A program made the position numbers and the translations under genes. A DNA stretch of 64,000 nucleotides from Acidilutibacter cellobiosedens (GTDB taxonomy: Bacteria; Bacillota; Clostridia; Tissierellales; Acidilutibacteraceae), in the NCBI RefSeq assembly GCF_004103715.1, contig NZ_CP035282.1:496001-560000 (forward strand), read 5' to 3'. The notes under the pieces are model-generated. The model ran no database searches. It worked only from the letters and a program-made list of their open reading frames with translations, and had not been told where the DNA came from. How positions within the stretch are numbered: the stretch's first letter is position 1; each line of letters begins with the position of its first letter. Shown here piece after piece: positions 43,364 through 51,266 of this stretch.

Positions 43364-43404
43364 AAGCACCTGAGATTTAAGCTAAAAATAAATCTCAGGT
43401 GCTT
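43364..43404 (+). terminator. Terminator after the LD-carboxypeptidase gene
   Basis: AAGCACCTGAGATTTA (43364-43379) pairs with TAAATCTCAGGTGCTT (43389-43404), followed by TTTATTT. Confidence 0.9.
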
Positions 43405-43503
43405 TTTATTTATGGAAAATGACCACTTTCATCTTATTAAATGCTTTTGAAAGATATAACTATATTCTGCTGCTCATTTTTTAACAAATAATTAAAAAAC
43501 GTA

Positions 43504-43531
43504 TTGCATTTTGTTTTATAAGTAGTATAAT
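43504..43531 (+). promoter_or_regulatory. Promoter of the hexitol operon
   Basis: TTGCAT (43504-43509), 16 bases, TATAAT (43526-43531). An operator candidate starts 15 bases further on. Confidence 0.6.
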
Positions 43532-43545
43532 AAGCTTAAGAAATA

Positions 43546-43569
43546 TTTCTTAAGTGAAATTTTGTGCAA
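43546..43569. promoter_or_regulatory. Operator candidate 1 of the SorC-type regulator
   Basis: The 24 bases starting TTTCTTAAGTGAAA and ending TTTTGTGCAA agree at 20 positions with 44682-44705, in front of the regulator gene itself. The left part also sits in the 20-bp palindrome CTTAAGAAATATTTCTTAAG (43535-43554). It lies just after the predicted start site, suiting repression. Confidence 0.55.
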
Positions 43570-43586
43570 GGGAGTTGAGTTAACAA

Positions 43587-44627
43587 ATGAAAGCAGCGGT
43601 TTTTCACGGTATAGAAGATATAAGAATCGAAGAAAGAGAAATTCCTAAAATAGATGATGACGGTATTTTAATAAAAGTCAGCTATTGTGCTATATGTGGA
43701 ACTGATGTAAGAATATATTTTAATGGGCAAGATAATGTAATTCCACCGAGAATAACAGGCCACGAAATTTCTGGAGTAATTGATTCAATAGGAAAAAATG
43801 TGCAAGGATATAAAGTAGGGGACAAGGTTGTAGTAGTTCCTCAAATTGCCTGCGGAAAATGTTTTGAATGTTTAAGAGGAAATAGCAATATGTGCAATTC
43901 AGCAGACGTTATCGGCTACGGGCTTGACGGAGGATTTGCAGAATACATGGCCGTCCCCGGAAAGGCAGTGGAACATGGAAATGTAATAAAGCTTGAGAAA
44001 GATCAGGATTTAAAATTTTCGTGCATAGCAGAACCTCTTTCCTGTGTAATAAACGGGCATAAGAATTTAAATATAAAATTAGGAGATGATGTATTAATCG
44101 TAGGTGCCGGACCTATCGGGACAATGCACGCGCTTCTTTCAAAAGCCCAAGGAGCAACCCGTGTAATATTAGCAGATATCGAGGAGAACAGATTAAATTT
44201 AGCTCATGAATTGGGTACTGATTTTGTAATAGATACCAGCAAAACAGATCTATATGAAGAAGTTAATGAAATAACTAAAGGTCAGGGGGTGGATGTAGGT
44301 ATCGCAGCGTGTTCAGTTCCATCTGTTCAGAGTCAGGTATTGAGTGTTATAAAAAAGGGGGGAAAAGCTCTTTTTTTTGCTGGTCTTCCTAAAGGTAAAT
44401 CTATAAATCCTATAGATACAAATATTATTCATTATAAAGAGATATCATTGTACGGATCCTTTGGTTCAACTATAACTCAGCATATCACAGCACTTAAGTT
44501 GATAAATTCAAAGGTTATAAATGCAGATAGGCTGATAACTACAATACTTCCAATTGATAAACTTGTAGACGGGATTAAAATGGTAAGAAGAGGAGAAGGA
44601 CTTAAAATAGCAATAAAGATGTCATAA
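43587..44627 (+). CDS. Zinc-dependent polyol(-phosphate) dehydrogenase, MDR family
   Basis: A 346-residue medium-chain dehydrogenase. Catalytic zinc ligands are Cys in CAICGTDVR, His-Glu in TGHEISG and Glu in CIAEPLSC. Structural zinc cysteines are in CGKCFECLRGNSNMC, and VLIVGAGPIGTMHALLS is the NAD-binding loop. It resembles sorbitol- and galactitol-1-phosphate dehydrogenases. Lying with PTS sorbitol components, it most likely oxidises the imported hexitol phosphate to a ketose phosphate. ATG 43587 follows AAGGGAGTTGAG. Confidence 0.88.
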   Translation: MKAAVFHGIEDIRIEEREIPKIDDDGILIKVSYCAICGTDVRIYFNGQDNVIPPRITGHEISGVIDSIGKNVQGYKVGDKVVVVPQIACGKCFECLRGNSNMCNSADVIGYGLDGGFAEYMAVPGKAVEHGNVIKLEKDQDLKFSCIAEPLSCVINGHKNLNIKLGDDVLIVGAGPIGTMHALLSKAQGATRVILADIEENRLNLAHELGTDFVIDTSKTDLYEEVNEITKGQGVDVGIAACSVPSVQSQVLSVIKKGGKALFFAGLPKGKSINPIDTNIIHYKEISLYGSFGSTITQHITALKLINSKVINADRLITTILPIDKLVDGIKMVRRGEGLKIAIKMS

Positions 44628-44681
44628 AATATATATTTACAAACCACCTCAGTATATTATACAATTATATTATACGCATAA

Positions 44682-44705
44682 TTTCTTATAAGAAAATTTG
44701 TGCAT
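44682..44705. promoter_or_regulatory. Operator candidate 2, before the SorC-type regulator gene
   Basis: TTTCTTATAAGAAA followed by ATTTGTGCAT is the second copy of the 24-base motif seen at 43546-43569, here with a more perfect TTTCTTATAAGAAA palindrome. Its position 25 bases before the regulator ATG suggests autoregulation. Confidence 0.55.
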
Positions 44706-44729
44706 AAATAATTGTTATGAGGTGATAAA

Positions 44730-45701
44730 GTGATAGATATAAATCAAGAAAGATTGATGCTTAGAGTGCTGGATATGTATTATAATAAGGAACTTTCTCA
44801 GGAAGTTATAGCTAAAAAATTTCATATATCCAGGTCAACCGTATCGAGACTGATTAGTAAAGCTAAAAAACAAGGATATGTAAGCATTCATATTAACTAT
44901 CCGGTGAATAACTGTATTGAATTGGAAGAGAAATTTGAAGGAAAGTTCCACTTAGAAGAAGCTATTATATTGAATGCTACCAGTACGGAATTTTCCGACA
45001 TGGTTGTTCCTCGGGCGGCGGCAGAATATTTACTCAGGATAATTGATGACGATATGTACATATCTATGTCCTGGGGTACAACTCTGAGAAAAACAGTAGA
45101 TAATATTGCTGCTTTAATGCCTGGAGTAAAAAGAATCTTTAAGGGAGTTAAAATTATTCCTCTCTTGGGATCTCCTAAAATGACTTTAAATATTGATGCT
45201 CAGCTTAATTATTCCAATGAGTTGGTTGAAAGGTTGGGGAAAATTTTGAATTCAGCCAGTTATAATTTATCCGCACCGATGATAGTTGAAAATAAGACTG
45301 TCAAAGGGGTATTAGAATCAGAGAAGCAAATAAGTGACATTTTAAATATGGCTAAAAAAGCAGATGTCGCTATTGTAGGAATTGGTTCGGTAGATGAAAA
45401 ATCATCACCATTATTTTCAGGATTGATAACAAAAGAAGAGCAGAAAAAACTTCTTAGTCTGGGGATAGTGGGAGAAATTGCATTTCACTACTATAATGAA
45501 TCGGGAGATATAATATCAACTGAGTTTGATGACAGGTGTATAGGGTTAAAAATAGGTGAAATATTAAATATACCATTGAGAGTAGGAATAGCTTATGGGG
45601 AGAAGAAGATTAAATCAATTCGGGCTGCTCTTAAAGGAAAATTAATAAATGTAATTATAACGGACAGCATTACAGCGGAGAAAATTTTGAAGGAAGGTTA
45701 A
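44730..45701 (+). CDS. SorC-family sugar-binding transcriptional regulator
   Basis: A 323-residue regulator. The N-terminal helix-turn-helix (ELSQEVIAKKFHISRSTVSR, LISKAKKQGYVSI) is followed by a SorC effector domain with ISMSWGTTLRKTVDNI, VKIIPLLGSP, ADVAIVGIGSVDEKSSPLF and RVGIAYGEKKIKSIRAAL. The effector is usually a sugar phosphate, here presumably the hexitol phosphate or its ketose. The gene sits inside the operon it likely controls. Start ATG/GTG choice: GTG 44730 after GAGGTGATAAA. Confidence 0.9.
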   Translation: MIDINQERLMLRVLDMYYNKELSQEVIAKKFHISRSTVSRLISKAKKQGYVSIHINYPVNNCIELEEKFEGKFHLEEAIILNATSTEFSDMVVPRAAAEYLLRIIDDDMYISMSWGTTLRKTVDNIAALMPGVKRIFKGVKIIPLLGSPKMTLNIDAQLNYSNELVERLGKILNSASYNLSAPMIVENKTVKGVLESEKQISDILNMAKKADVAIVGIGSVDEKSSPLFSGLITKEEQKKLLSLGIVGEIAFHYYNESGDIISTEFDDRCIGLKIGEILNIPLRVGIAYGEKKIKSIRAALKGKLINVIITDSITAEKILKEG

Positions 45702-45704
45702 ATT

Positions 45705-46112
45705 ATGAATGATTTTTCTTTCATAGTTTTATTTTCAGCTTTAGGGTTATTCTGGATAATACAAGGAATTTTTACTTATTATCAAATGAAGAATATTAAA
45801 AGGAACTACCAAGATATTTGTAAGAATTATGATAAAGGATATTTTTTCGGAATGGGAAATAAAAAGGGAATACTGTCAAAGGGGTATATAGTATTCCTTG
45901 TGGCTAAAAAAAGCGGAGAAATTGTTCAAGGAAAAATATTAGGCGGAGTGTCGGTTTTCAATAGGTTTAAGAATTATGATGAGATAATTGGTAAGAATAT
46001 CTACAATTATAAGCCGGACAGTACGACTTCAAAATATAAAGCTGTAATTATGGCAATAGAAAATATAAAAAATTATATAGAAGAGAAAAAAATTGAAACT
46101 AAGGAGTGTTAA
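45705..46112 (+). CDS. gutM: GutM-like glucitol operon activator
   Basis: A 135-residue protein with one N-terminal hydrophobic segment (FIVLFSALGLFWIIQGIFTY) and the GutM pattern GYFFGMGNKKGILSKGYIVF, then GEIVQGKILGGVSVFNRFK. In enterobacteria GutM is a positive factor of the glucitol operon; the mechanism is poorly known, and the membrane segment suggests it acts near the PTS permease. It begins 3 bases after the SorC regulator. Confidence 0.85.
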   Translation: MNDFSFIVLFSALGLFWIIQGIFTYYQMKNIKRNYQDICKNYDKGYFFGMGNKKGILSKGYIVFLVAKKSGEIVQGKILGGVSVFNRFKNYDEIIGKNIYNYKPDSTTSKYKAVIMAIENIKNYIEEKKIETKEC

Positions 46113-46113
46113 A

Positions 46114-46974
46114 ATGCTTGTAAATACAAAGGAAATGCTTTTAGATGCAAGAAGGAAAAAATATGGAGTTGTACAAGCCAATGCATGGGATTTAAATAGC
46201 TTGAGAGCTATTTTAAGAGCAAGTGAGGAGAAATCCTCTCCTGTAATAATCGGCCTTGCAGAAGCTCATTTTAAATATATATCTTTAGCTGAAGTTTATA
46301 GTTTAATTAGATACTATGAAAATACGTTTTCTGTTCCGATAGCCCTGCATTTAGATCATGGAAATTCTTATGAAGCAGTGATTGGTGCTATAAGGAATGG
46401 TTTTACTTCTGTAATGATAGATGCATCCGGTGAAAAGTATGAAGAGAATGTAAGAAGGGTTTCCGAAGTGGTAAAGGTTGCTCATGCTTGTGATGTGACT
46501 GTTGAAGCCGAATTAGGACATGTAGGCATGGGAGAGGATTATGAAAAAATAGATGGAGAATTAAAAGATAAGTTTACAAATCCAAAACAGGCCAAAGAAT
46601 TTGTTGAACTAACAGGAGTAGATAGTTTAGCTGTAGCTATTGGAACAGCTCATGGTGAATATAAGGGAAAACCCAAATTGGATTTTGAAAGATTAAAGGA
46701 AATAGCAGATGCAGTAAAAGTCCCATTAGTTCTTCATGGAGGTTCCGGAACGGGAGATGAAGCTCTTAAAAAAACAGTAAAACTGGGGATTTCTAAAATA
46801 AATATTTGTACTGATCTGATGAAAGCGGCAAAGGCTGAGTTTAATTCAGTAATCAATAATAATAATGTAAATTATGCTGATGCGTTACTTGCCGGAGAAG
46901 ATGCAATCAAAAATTGCTTGGAACATTATTTTGACATATTCGAATCATCGAATAAGGTAAATGCCTGCTTGTAA
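46114..46974 (+). CDS. Class II ketose-bisphosphate aldolase (GatY/KbaY/Fba-like)
   Basis: A 286-residue zinc aldolase. It has VVQANAWDLNSLRAIL at the start, the catalytic ALHLDHGNS (Asp and zinc His), VTVEAELGHVG, AVAIGTAHGEYKG, and VLHGGSGTGDEALKKTVKLG, with the last zinc His in LHGGSG. It splits fructose- or tagatose-1,6-bisphosphate. Which of the two is not readable, and no dedicated 6-phosphofructokinase gene is in this operon. ATG 46114 follows AAGGAG; an in-frame ATG at 46093 lies inside gutM. Confidence 0.9.
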   Translation: MLVNTKEMLLDARRKKYGVVQANAWDLNSLRAILRASEEKSSPVIIGLAEAHFKYISLAEVYSLIRYYENTFSVPIALHLDHGNSYEAVIGAIRNGFTSVMIDASGEKYEENVRRVSEVVKVAHACDVTVEAELGHVGMGEDYEKIDGELKDKFTNPKQAKEFVELTGVDSLAVAIGTAHGEYKGKPKLDFERLKEIADAVKVPLVLHGGSGTGDEALKKTVKLGISKINICTDLMKAAKAEFNSVINNNNVNYADALLAGEDAIKNCLEHYFDIFESSNKVNACL

Positions 46975-47098
46975 GCAGGTATTTACCAAAGATAATATTT
47001 AAACCGATAATAGTTATTTATAAAGTATAGTTTTTAAATATAAAGAAATGAAGTGAAATTATTATTTATTAAATATATTAATTCAAGGAGGGAACTAT

Positions 47099-47629
47099 AT
47101 GAATGCGTTATCTAAAGGAGCAGAATATTTTATTTCACTGTTTCAGGCAGGAGGTAAAACTTTAGTAGGACAAATTACCGGTATATTGCCGACCTTGGCA
47201 TGTTTGATGGTAGTTGTAAAAGCAATAATAAAGTTTATCGGTGAAGAAAAGTTGGACAGTTTCGCACAGCACAGTTCGAGTAATACTTTTATGAGACATT
47301 TGATATTACCTGCAATTTCGTGGTTTGTACTTACAAATCCGATGTGTTATTCTATGTCAAAGTTCATGCCGGAAAAATATAAAGCATCCTTTATAGATTC
47401 GACATTTTCATTGGCACATCCTTTTACAGGGTTATTTCCTCATACTGACCCGGGAGAATTATTTATATGGCTGGGAGTAGCTTCGGGGATTCAAAAACTC
47501 GGGCTTCCTATAGGAGGACTTGCAATAAGATATTTGCTGGCAGGATGTGTTTTGGCCTTTATAAGAGGGTCATTAACTGATAAGTTATGGATGTATTTTG
47601 CTAAGAAAAATAATCTTCAAGTTGATTAG
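47099..47629 (+). CDS. srlA: PTS glucitol/sorbitol transporter subunit IIC
   Basis: 176 residues with several membrane segments and the SrlA/GutA blocks EYFISLFQAGGKTLVGQITG, ILPTLACLMVVVKAIIKFIG, RHLILPAISWFVLTNPMC and FTGLFPHTDPGELFIWLGVA. It is the main membrane channel of a sorbitol-type PTS. ATG 47099 follows AAGGAGGGA. A gap of about 120 bases precedes it without a clear promoter, so it is probably part of the same long operon. Confidence 0.93.
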   Translation: MNALSKGAEYFISLFQAGGKTLVGQITGILPTLACLMVVVKAIIKFIGEEKLDSFAQHSSSNTFMRHLILPAISWFVLTNPMCYSMSKFMPEKYKASFIDSTFSLAHPFTGLFPHTDPGELFIWLGVASGIQKLGLPIGGLAIRYLLAGCVLAFIRGSLTDKLWMYFAKKNNLQVD

Positions 47630-47681
47630 TATTTTGATGGAATGAAAACGTTGCTTGTTTTGTTAAAGGAGGAATAATATT

Positions 47682-48074
47682 ATGACTTATAAAACAGTTA
47701 AAGTAGAAAAGGGTAGAGGAGGATGGGGAATTCCTTTACTAATTACGCCTGTACCCGGAAAAGATAAAATATCATCTATAACGGGAGGAGGAATTCATCC
47801 TGTAGCTCAGAAGATTGCCGAACTGTCGGGAGGAACTGCCATTGACGGGTTTAGGCATCCTGTAGCAGATGGTGAAGTAGCCTGTGCTGTTATTGACTGC
47901 GGAGGTACATGTAGATTGGGAATACTTCCGAGTAAAAATATTTTAACGATAAATATTAATGGGGGAGGGCCTTCAGGTCCTTTTGCAAAATTTATAAAGG
48001 AAGGATTATATGTTTCGGGAGTCAGGGTTGAAAATGTGAGTTTAGCGGAAAAACAAACAGGAGGGGAGAAATAA
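47682..48074 (+). CDS. PTS glucitol/sorbitol transporter subunit IIB
   Basis: 130 residues equal to the N-terminal domain of E. coli SrlE: VKVEKGRGGWGIPLLITPVP, AVIDCGGTCRLGILP with the Cys expected to carry the phosphate, and GPSGPFAKFIKEGLYVSGVR. Here it is a free-standing protein that ends where the E. coli fusion linker lies. The next gene begins one base after the stop with its own AGGAGGGG, so the split is genuine and not a frameshift. Confidence 0.92.
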   Translation: MTYKTVKVEKGRGGWGIPLLITPVPGKDKISSITGGGIHPVAQKIAELSGGTAIDGFRHPVADGEVACAVIDCGGTCRLGILPSKNILTININGGGPSGPFAKFIKEGLYVSGVRVENVSLAEKQTGGEK

Positions 48075-48075
48075 A

Positions 48076-48636
48076 ATGGATAATAAAGCTGAAAAAAAAT
48101 CCAATAGCTGGGAAAAAGCGTTAACTTCTTTCGGCAGAGGAGCGGGAGTTTTTACTTCAACATTTTTTCAGGCAGGTAAGGAAACAGTAGAAGTAATTAT
48201 AAAAACAGTTTTGCCTTTTATGTTTTTTGTATCTGCCCTGATAGGGATAATTACAAAGACCGGAATAGGAAATGCTATAGCTAAAGTTTTGAGCCCTCTT
48301 GCATCGACTTTGTGGGGATTAATACTTATATCATTATTCTGTGGCATTCCGGTACTTTCTCCGTTACTGGGACCTGGAGCCGTAATTGCCCAAGTAATAG
48401 GAGTTTTAGTCGGGACAGAAATAGGTCGGGGTAATATTCCCCCACAATACGCGCTTCCTGCACTTTTTGCAATAAATGTTCAAGTTGGATGTGATTTTAT
48501 TCCGGTTGCTATGGGATTAGGAGAAGCTAAACCTGAGACGATAGAATGTGGGGTACCTGCAATTTTAGTTGGAAGATTTTTAACAGGTCCGGTTGCTGTT
48601 TTAATAGGAGTATTATTTAGTATAGGATTATTTTAG
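48076..48636 (+). CDS. PTS glucitol/sorbitol transporter subunit IIC2 (C-terminal SrlE part)
   Basis: A 186-residue membrane protein matching the C-terminal two-thirds of SrlE: TSFGRGAGVFTSTFFQAGKE, VLPFMFFVSALIGIITKTG, PVLSPLLGPGAVIAQVIGVL and IPPQYALPALFAINVQVGCD. With SrlA-like IIC and the separate IIB it builds the permease. The N-terminal KAEKKSNSWEK is linker-like. Confidence 0.92.
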   Translation: MDNKAEKKSNSWEKALTSFGRGAGVFTSTFFQAGKETVEVIIKTVLPFMFFVSALIGIITKTGIGNAIAKVLSPLASTLWGLILISLFCGIPVLSPLLGPGAVIAQVIGVLVGTEIGRGNIPPQYALPALFAINVQVGCDFIPVAMGLGEAKPETIECGVPAILVGRFLTGPVAVLIGVLFSIGLF

Positions 48637-48651
48637 AGGGTATGATATAAA

Positions 48652-49023
48652 TTGAAGAAAATAATATTTGATACTAAAATTGTGGAAATAGGTAAGGATG
48701 CGCAATCAATGCTAAATAATAATCTTCTTATATTGTTTGGAACGGATGCACCTGAAATATTAAGAGATGTATGCTTTATGCATAATAACAAGGATTTAAT
48801 TGGGAAAATCTCAGCCGGAGATGAAGTAGAAATAGACGACCAAATTTATACTGTCGGGTATGTTGGAAATGTTGCCTGTAGTACTTTGAGCACTATTGGG
48901 CATTGTACTTTTGCATTTGGATTAAATAAAAAGCAGTTTCTTCCGGGGACAATATATCTTAATGAAATAGAAATTCCTGAAATTAAACTTGGAACAATAA
49001 TTAAAATAAGTAGTGGTTATTAA
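48652..49023 (+). CDS. srlB: PTS glucitol/sorbitol transporter subunit IIA
   Basis: 123 residues. The phosphorylated His lies in STIGHCTFAFG, after GNVACSTL, matching SrlB. It passes phosphate from HPr to the IIB cysteine. TTG 48652 is the only start giving full length; AGAGGG lies 11 bases upstream. It is the last gene of the operon before a perfect terminator. Confidence 0.92.
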   Translation: MKKIIFDTKIVEIGKDAQSMLNNNLLILFGTDAPEILRDVCFMHNNKDLIGKISAGDEVEIDDQIYTVGYVGNVACSTLSTIGHCTFAFGLNKKQFLPGTIYLNEIEIPEIKLGTIIKISSGY

Positions 49024-49024
49024 T

Positions 49025-49060
49025 AAAAAAACGGAGGTTTTATAAAACCTCCGTTTTTTT
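49025..49060 (+). terminator. Terminator of the hexitol operon
   Basis: A perfect 36-base palindrome (AAAAAAACGGAGGTTTTA and its complement) with T7 at the end. Confidence 0.92.
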
Positions 49061-49126
49061 ATTAAATATGTTCTTTGGTATTTGCTCTAGAATTATCCTT
49101 TCAAAAATCTATTTTAATACATTATT

Positions 49127-49155
49127 CACTAACTAATCTTGCCGTTCATAAGATA
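49127..49155 (+). promoter_or_regulatory. Sigma-K-like promoter of the SpoIID-amidase gene
   Basis: CACT (49127-49130), 16 bases, CATAAGATA (49147-49155). The mother-cell sigma-K consensus is mACm-N16-CATAnnnTA, so only the last -35 base differs. It lies about 33 bases before the ATG, with GGGGGAG in between. No sigma-A promoter is evident. Confidence 0.55.
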
Positions 49156-49187
49156 TATTAATAGTCGTATAAAAGGGGGAGATAATT

Positions 49188-50624
49188 ATGGAGGACTATT
49201 TTTTTGTAAGATATTTTGATGTAGAAAACAATGAAAGAGTGGATAAACCCCTTGAGGAAGTAGTAAAGATATTGTTGCCTTCTCAAATTAATATAGATTT
49301 TCATGTGGAAGCATTAAAAGCTCAGGCTATAATACTTAGGACGAATATAATTCGGAAATCTATTAAACTTGGAGGAAAAGGGTGTGATAAACATGAAGGG
49401 GTTGATTTTTGCAGAAGTAGCCATTGTTATTCCTTCTCTTATTTAGAAGATTACAAAGACCTATGGAAAGATAAGTATGATGAGAATATAAAAAAAATCG
49501 AAACTGCAGTAAAGGAAACAGAAGGGTTGGCATTGACTTTTAATGGGAAACCGATTCTTGCAGAATATCATGAGACTTGCGGAGGCAGTACCCAAAATTC
49601 TGAGAATGTAATAAAATCCAATGTAGTATATCTGAGGAAGGTTTTATGCGAAAATTGCAAGTATTCTGCTAATTGGGAAAGCTATAAGGATTTTAATTTA
49701 GAAGATTTGGAAAAAATTTTTAATACCACTTTCTCAAAAGAAGCTTTATCTGATAAAGGTCAAATAGAAGGATTTTTAGAAGGAATAGAAAGAGATGAAA
49801 ATGGAAGAGTATTGAGTATAGATGTGAATGGAGAAAAATATGAAGGCAATTTTATAGTAGAGAAATTAAAATTGAACTCTAATAAATTTAGTATTCACCC
49901 TTTGACCATAAGGTTTATTACAAGAGGGAAGGGGCATGGGCTTGGTTTTTGTCAGTACGGAGGAAACCAGATGGCAAAAGAAGGCAAGTCGTTTAATGAT
50001 ATATTGGAGTATTATTATACAGGGATAAAAATAGATAAATATCCTCTGCCATGTATAAAATATCCTCTTTATGGAAAAATAATAGTTATAGATCCAGGTC
50101 ATGGAGGGAAAGATTTCGGCCATGTGGGAAACCTGGGATTTAAAGAAAAAGATATAACTTTGAATATTTCAAAAGAAATTAAAGAAGTTCTCGAAAATTA
50201 CGGAGCCAAAGTTTATCTTACGAGAGAAAAAGATGAGGAAGTTCTTCTTATTAAGAGAGCGGAAATAACAAATAATATAAAGCCTGATTTTTTTCTTAGT
50301 TTTCATATGGATTATACTGCAAATTCCGAAGGAAAAGGATGTAAGATATATTATTACAGAAAAGATGAAGAAAGTAAAAAATTGGGCACTATATTTTTAG
50401 ATAATCTTGAAAAAAAATTGTCTGTAGTAAACAAAAATATAAGGGAAGGAAATTTTTATCTTTTGAAATATATTAATGTTAGTTCCTTGATTATAGAAAT
50501 AGGATATTTATCAAATATTGAGGAAGAAAAAAGATATATGGACGAAGAATATATAAAAAAGTTGGCTAATGTAATATGTGAGAGTTTTTTAGAATATTAT
50601 GAATATTATTTTTTATGCTCTTAA
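49188..50624 (+). CDS. SpoIID-like transglycosylase fused to an Amidase_3 domain
   Basis: 478 residues. The SpoIID/LytB part (about 1-285) has EALKAQAIILRTNIIRK with the catalytic Glu, YHETCGGSTQNSEN, and GKGHGLGFCQYGGNQMAKEG. The N-acetylmuramoyl-L-alanine amidase part (about 300-475) has VIDPGHGGKDFGH, a second metal His in FLSFHMDYT and a final Glu in SLIIEIGYLSN. SpoIID cleaves glycan strands stripped of peptides, and amidases strip them, so both steps sit in one chain. There is no signal peptide or membrane helix at the MEDYFFVRYFD start. That and the sigma-K-like promoter recall CwlC-type mother-cell lysis enzymes. Confidence 0.85.
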   Translation: MEDYFFVRYFDVENNERVDKPLEEVVKILLPSQINIDFHVEALKAQAIILRTNIIRKSIKLGGKGCDKHEGVDFCRSSHCYSFSYLEDYKDLWKDKYDENIKKIETAVKETEGLALTFNGKPILAEYHETCGGSTQNSENVIKSNVVYLRKVLCENCKYSANWESYKDFNLEDLEKIFNTTFSKEALSDKGQIEGFLEGIERDENGRVLSIDVNGEKYEGNFIVEKLKLNSNKFSIHPLTIRFITRGKGHGLGFCQYGGNQMAKEGKSFNDILEYYYTGIKIDKYPLPCIKYPLYGKIIVIDPGHGGKDFGHVGNLGFKEKDITLNISKEIKEVLENYGAKVYLTREKDEEVLLIKRAEITNNIKPDFFLSFHMDYTANSEGKGCKIYYYRKDEESKKLGTIFLDNLEKKLSVVNKNIREGNFYLLKYINVSSLIIEIGYLSNIEEEKRYMDEEYIKKLANVICESFLEYYEYYFLCS

Positions 50625-50667
50625 ACATTGACAATAAAACAAAACAATAGTATAATATTTATTTTAT

Positions 50668-50696
50668 TTGACACATTGGACAACTTATGATATAAT
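50668..50696 (+). promoter_or_regulatory. Consensus sigma-A promoter of veg
   Basis: TTGACA (50668-50673), 17 bases, TATAAT (50691-50696), with TG two bases before the -10. This is the strongest promoter in the window, as known for Bacillus veg. The leader contains CTCCTAAATATAGGAG, a small hairpin. Confidence 0.88.
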
Positions 50697-50770
50697 GAAC
50701 TTTGTGGGTGTCCCATTGCACTCCTTCGGCCTCCTAAATATAGGAGAGTATCAAAGGGTAGGTGATTACG

Positions 50771-51040
50771 TTGTTAGAAAAAAACGGATTGTTGAAAATT
50801 CGTAAAGATGTTGAGGATTGTATAGGCAAGAAAGTAATACTCAAAGCAAATAAGGGAAGAAAAAAAACTACTGTGAGAGAAGGAATAATTGAAAGTGCTT
50901 ATCCAAGCATATTTGTCGTAAAAATTTGCAATCAATATGATAATACTCGCAGGGTATCATACACCTATTCAGATATATTAACAGCAACGGTAGAAATAAC
51001 TGTATGTGATGGAGAAGAGAGAAGAATAATGATTAGTTAA
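50771..51040 (+). CDS. veg: Veg protein
   Basis: An 89-residue protein with the Veg pattern IRKDVEDCIGKKVILKANKG, then RKKTTVREGIIESAYPSIFVV and RRVSYTYSDILTATVEITV. In Bacillus, Veg is abundant, influences biofilm formation and lies near ksgA and ispE, as here. TTG 50771 is preferred (AGGTGA 5 bases upstream); GTG 50762 overlaps that site. Repeat units F-H begin 20 bases after the stop. Confidence 0.93.
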   Translation: MLEKNGLLKIRKDVEDCIGKKVILKANKGRKKTTVREGIIESAYPSIFVVKICNQYDNTRRVSYTYSDILTATVEITVCDGEERRIMIS

Positions 51041-51060
51041 ATTAGTTAATTAGCGAGAAT

Positions 51061-51163
51061 TTATAAAAAAGGCTTCCATTAAGATATTAAAAATTAATGA
51101 AGCCTTTTTTGAAACCCACTTAACGGAAAATACACATTAAGGAAATCATAATTTTCCTATGGG
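51061..51163. repeat. 103-bp repeat family, unit F (inverted, tandem 1 of 3)
   Basis: It starts TTATAAAAAAGGCTTCC, with GAAGCCTTTTTTGAAACCC in the middle and TTTTCCTATGGG at the right. Units F and G appear identical across their full length. Confidence 0.92.
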
Positions 51164-51266
51164 TTATAAAAAAGGCTTCCATTAAGATATTAAAAATTAA
51201 TGAAGCCTTTTTTGAAACCCACTTAACGGAAAATACACATTAAGGAAATCATAATTTTCCTATGGG
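51164..51266. repeat. 103-bp repeat family, unit G (inverted, tandem 2 of 3)
   Basis: It has the same sequence as unit F and starts exactly 103 bases later. Confidence 0.92.

Noticed and set aside
47643-47656. TGAAAACGTTGCTT as a cre (CcpA) site within the hexitol operon
   Set aside because: The left ten bases fit the consensus but the right side does not (three mismatches), and the site lies between two operon genes rather than at the promoter.
47682-48636. Split SrlE as a frameshift pseudogene
   Set aside because: The second frame has its own strong AGGAGGGG and ATG, the break falls in the interdomain linker, and both halves are full and well conserved.
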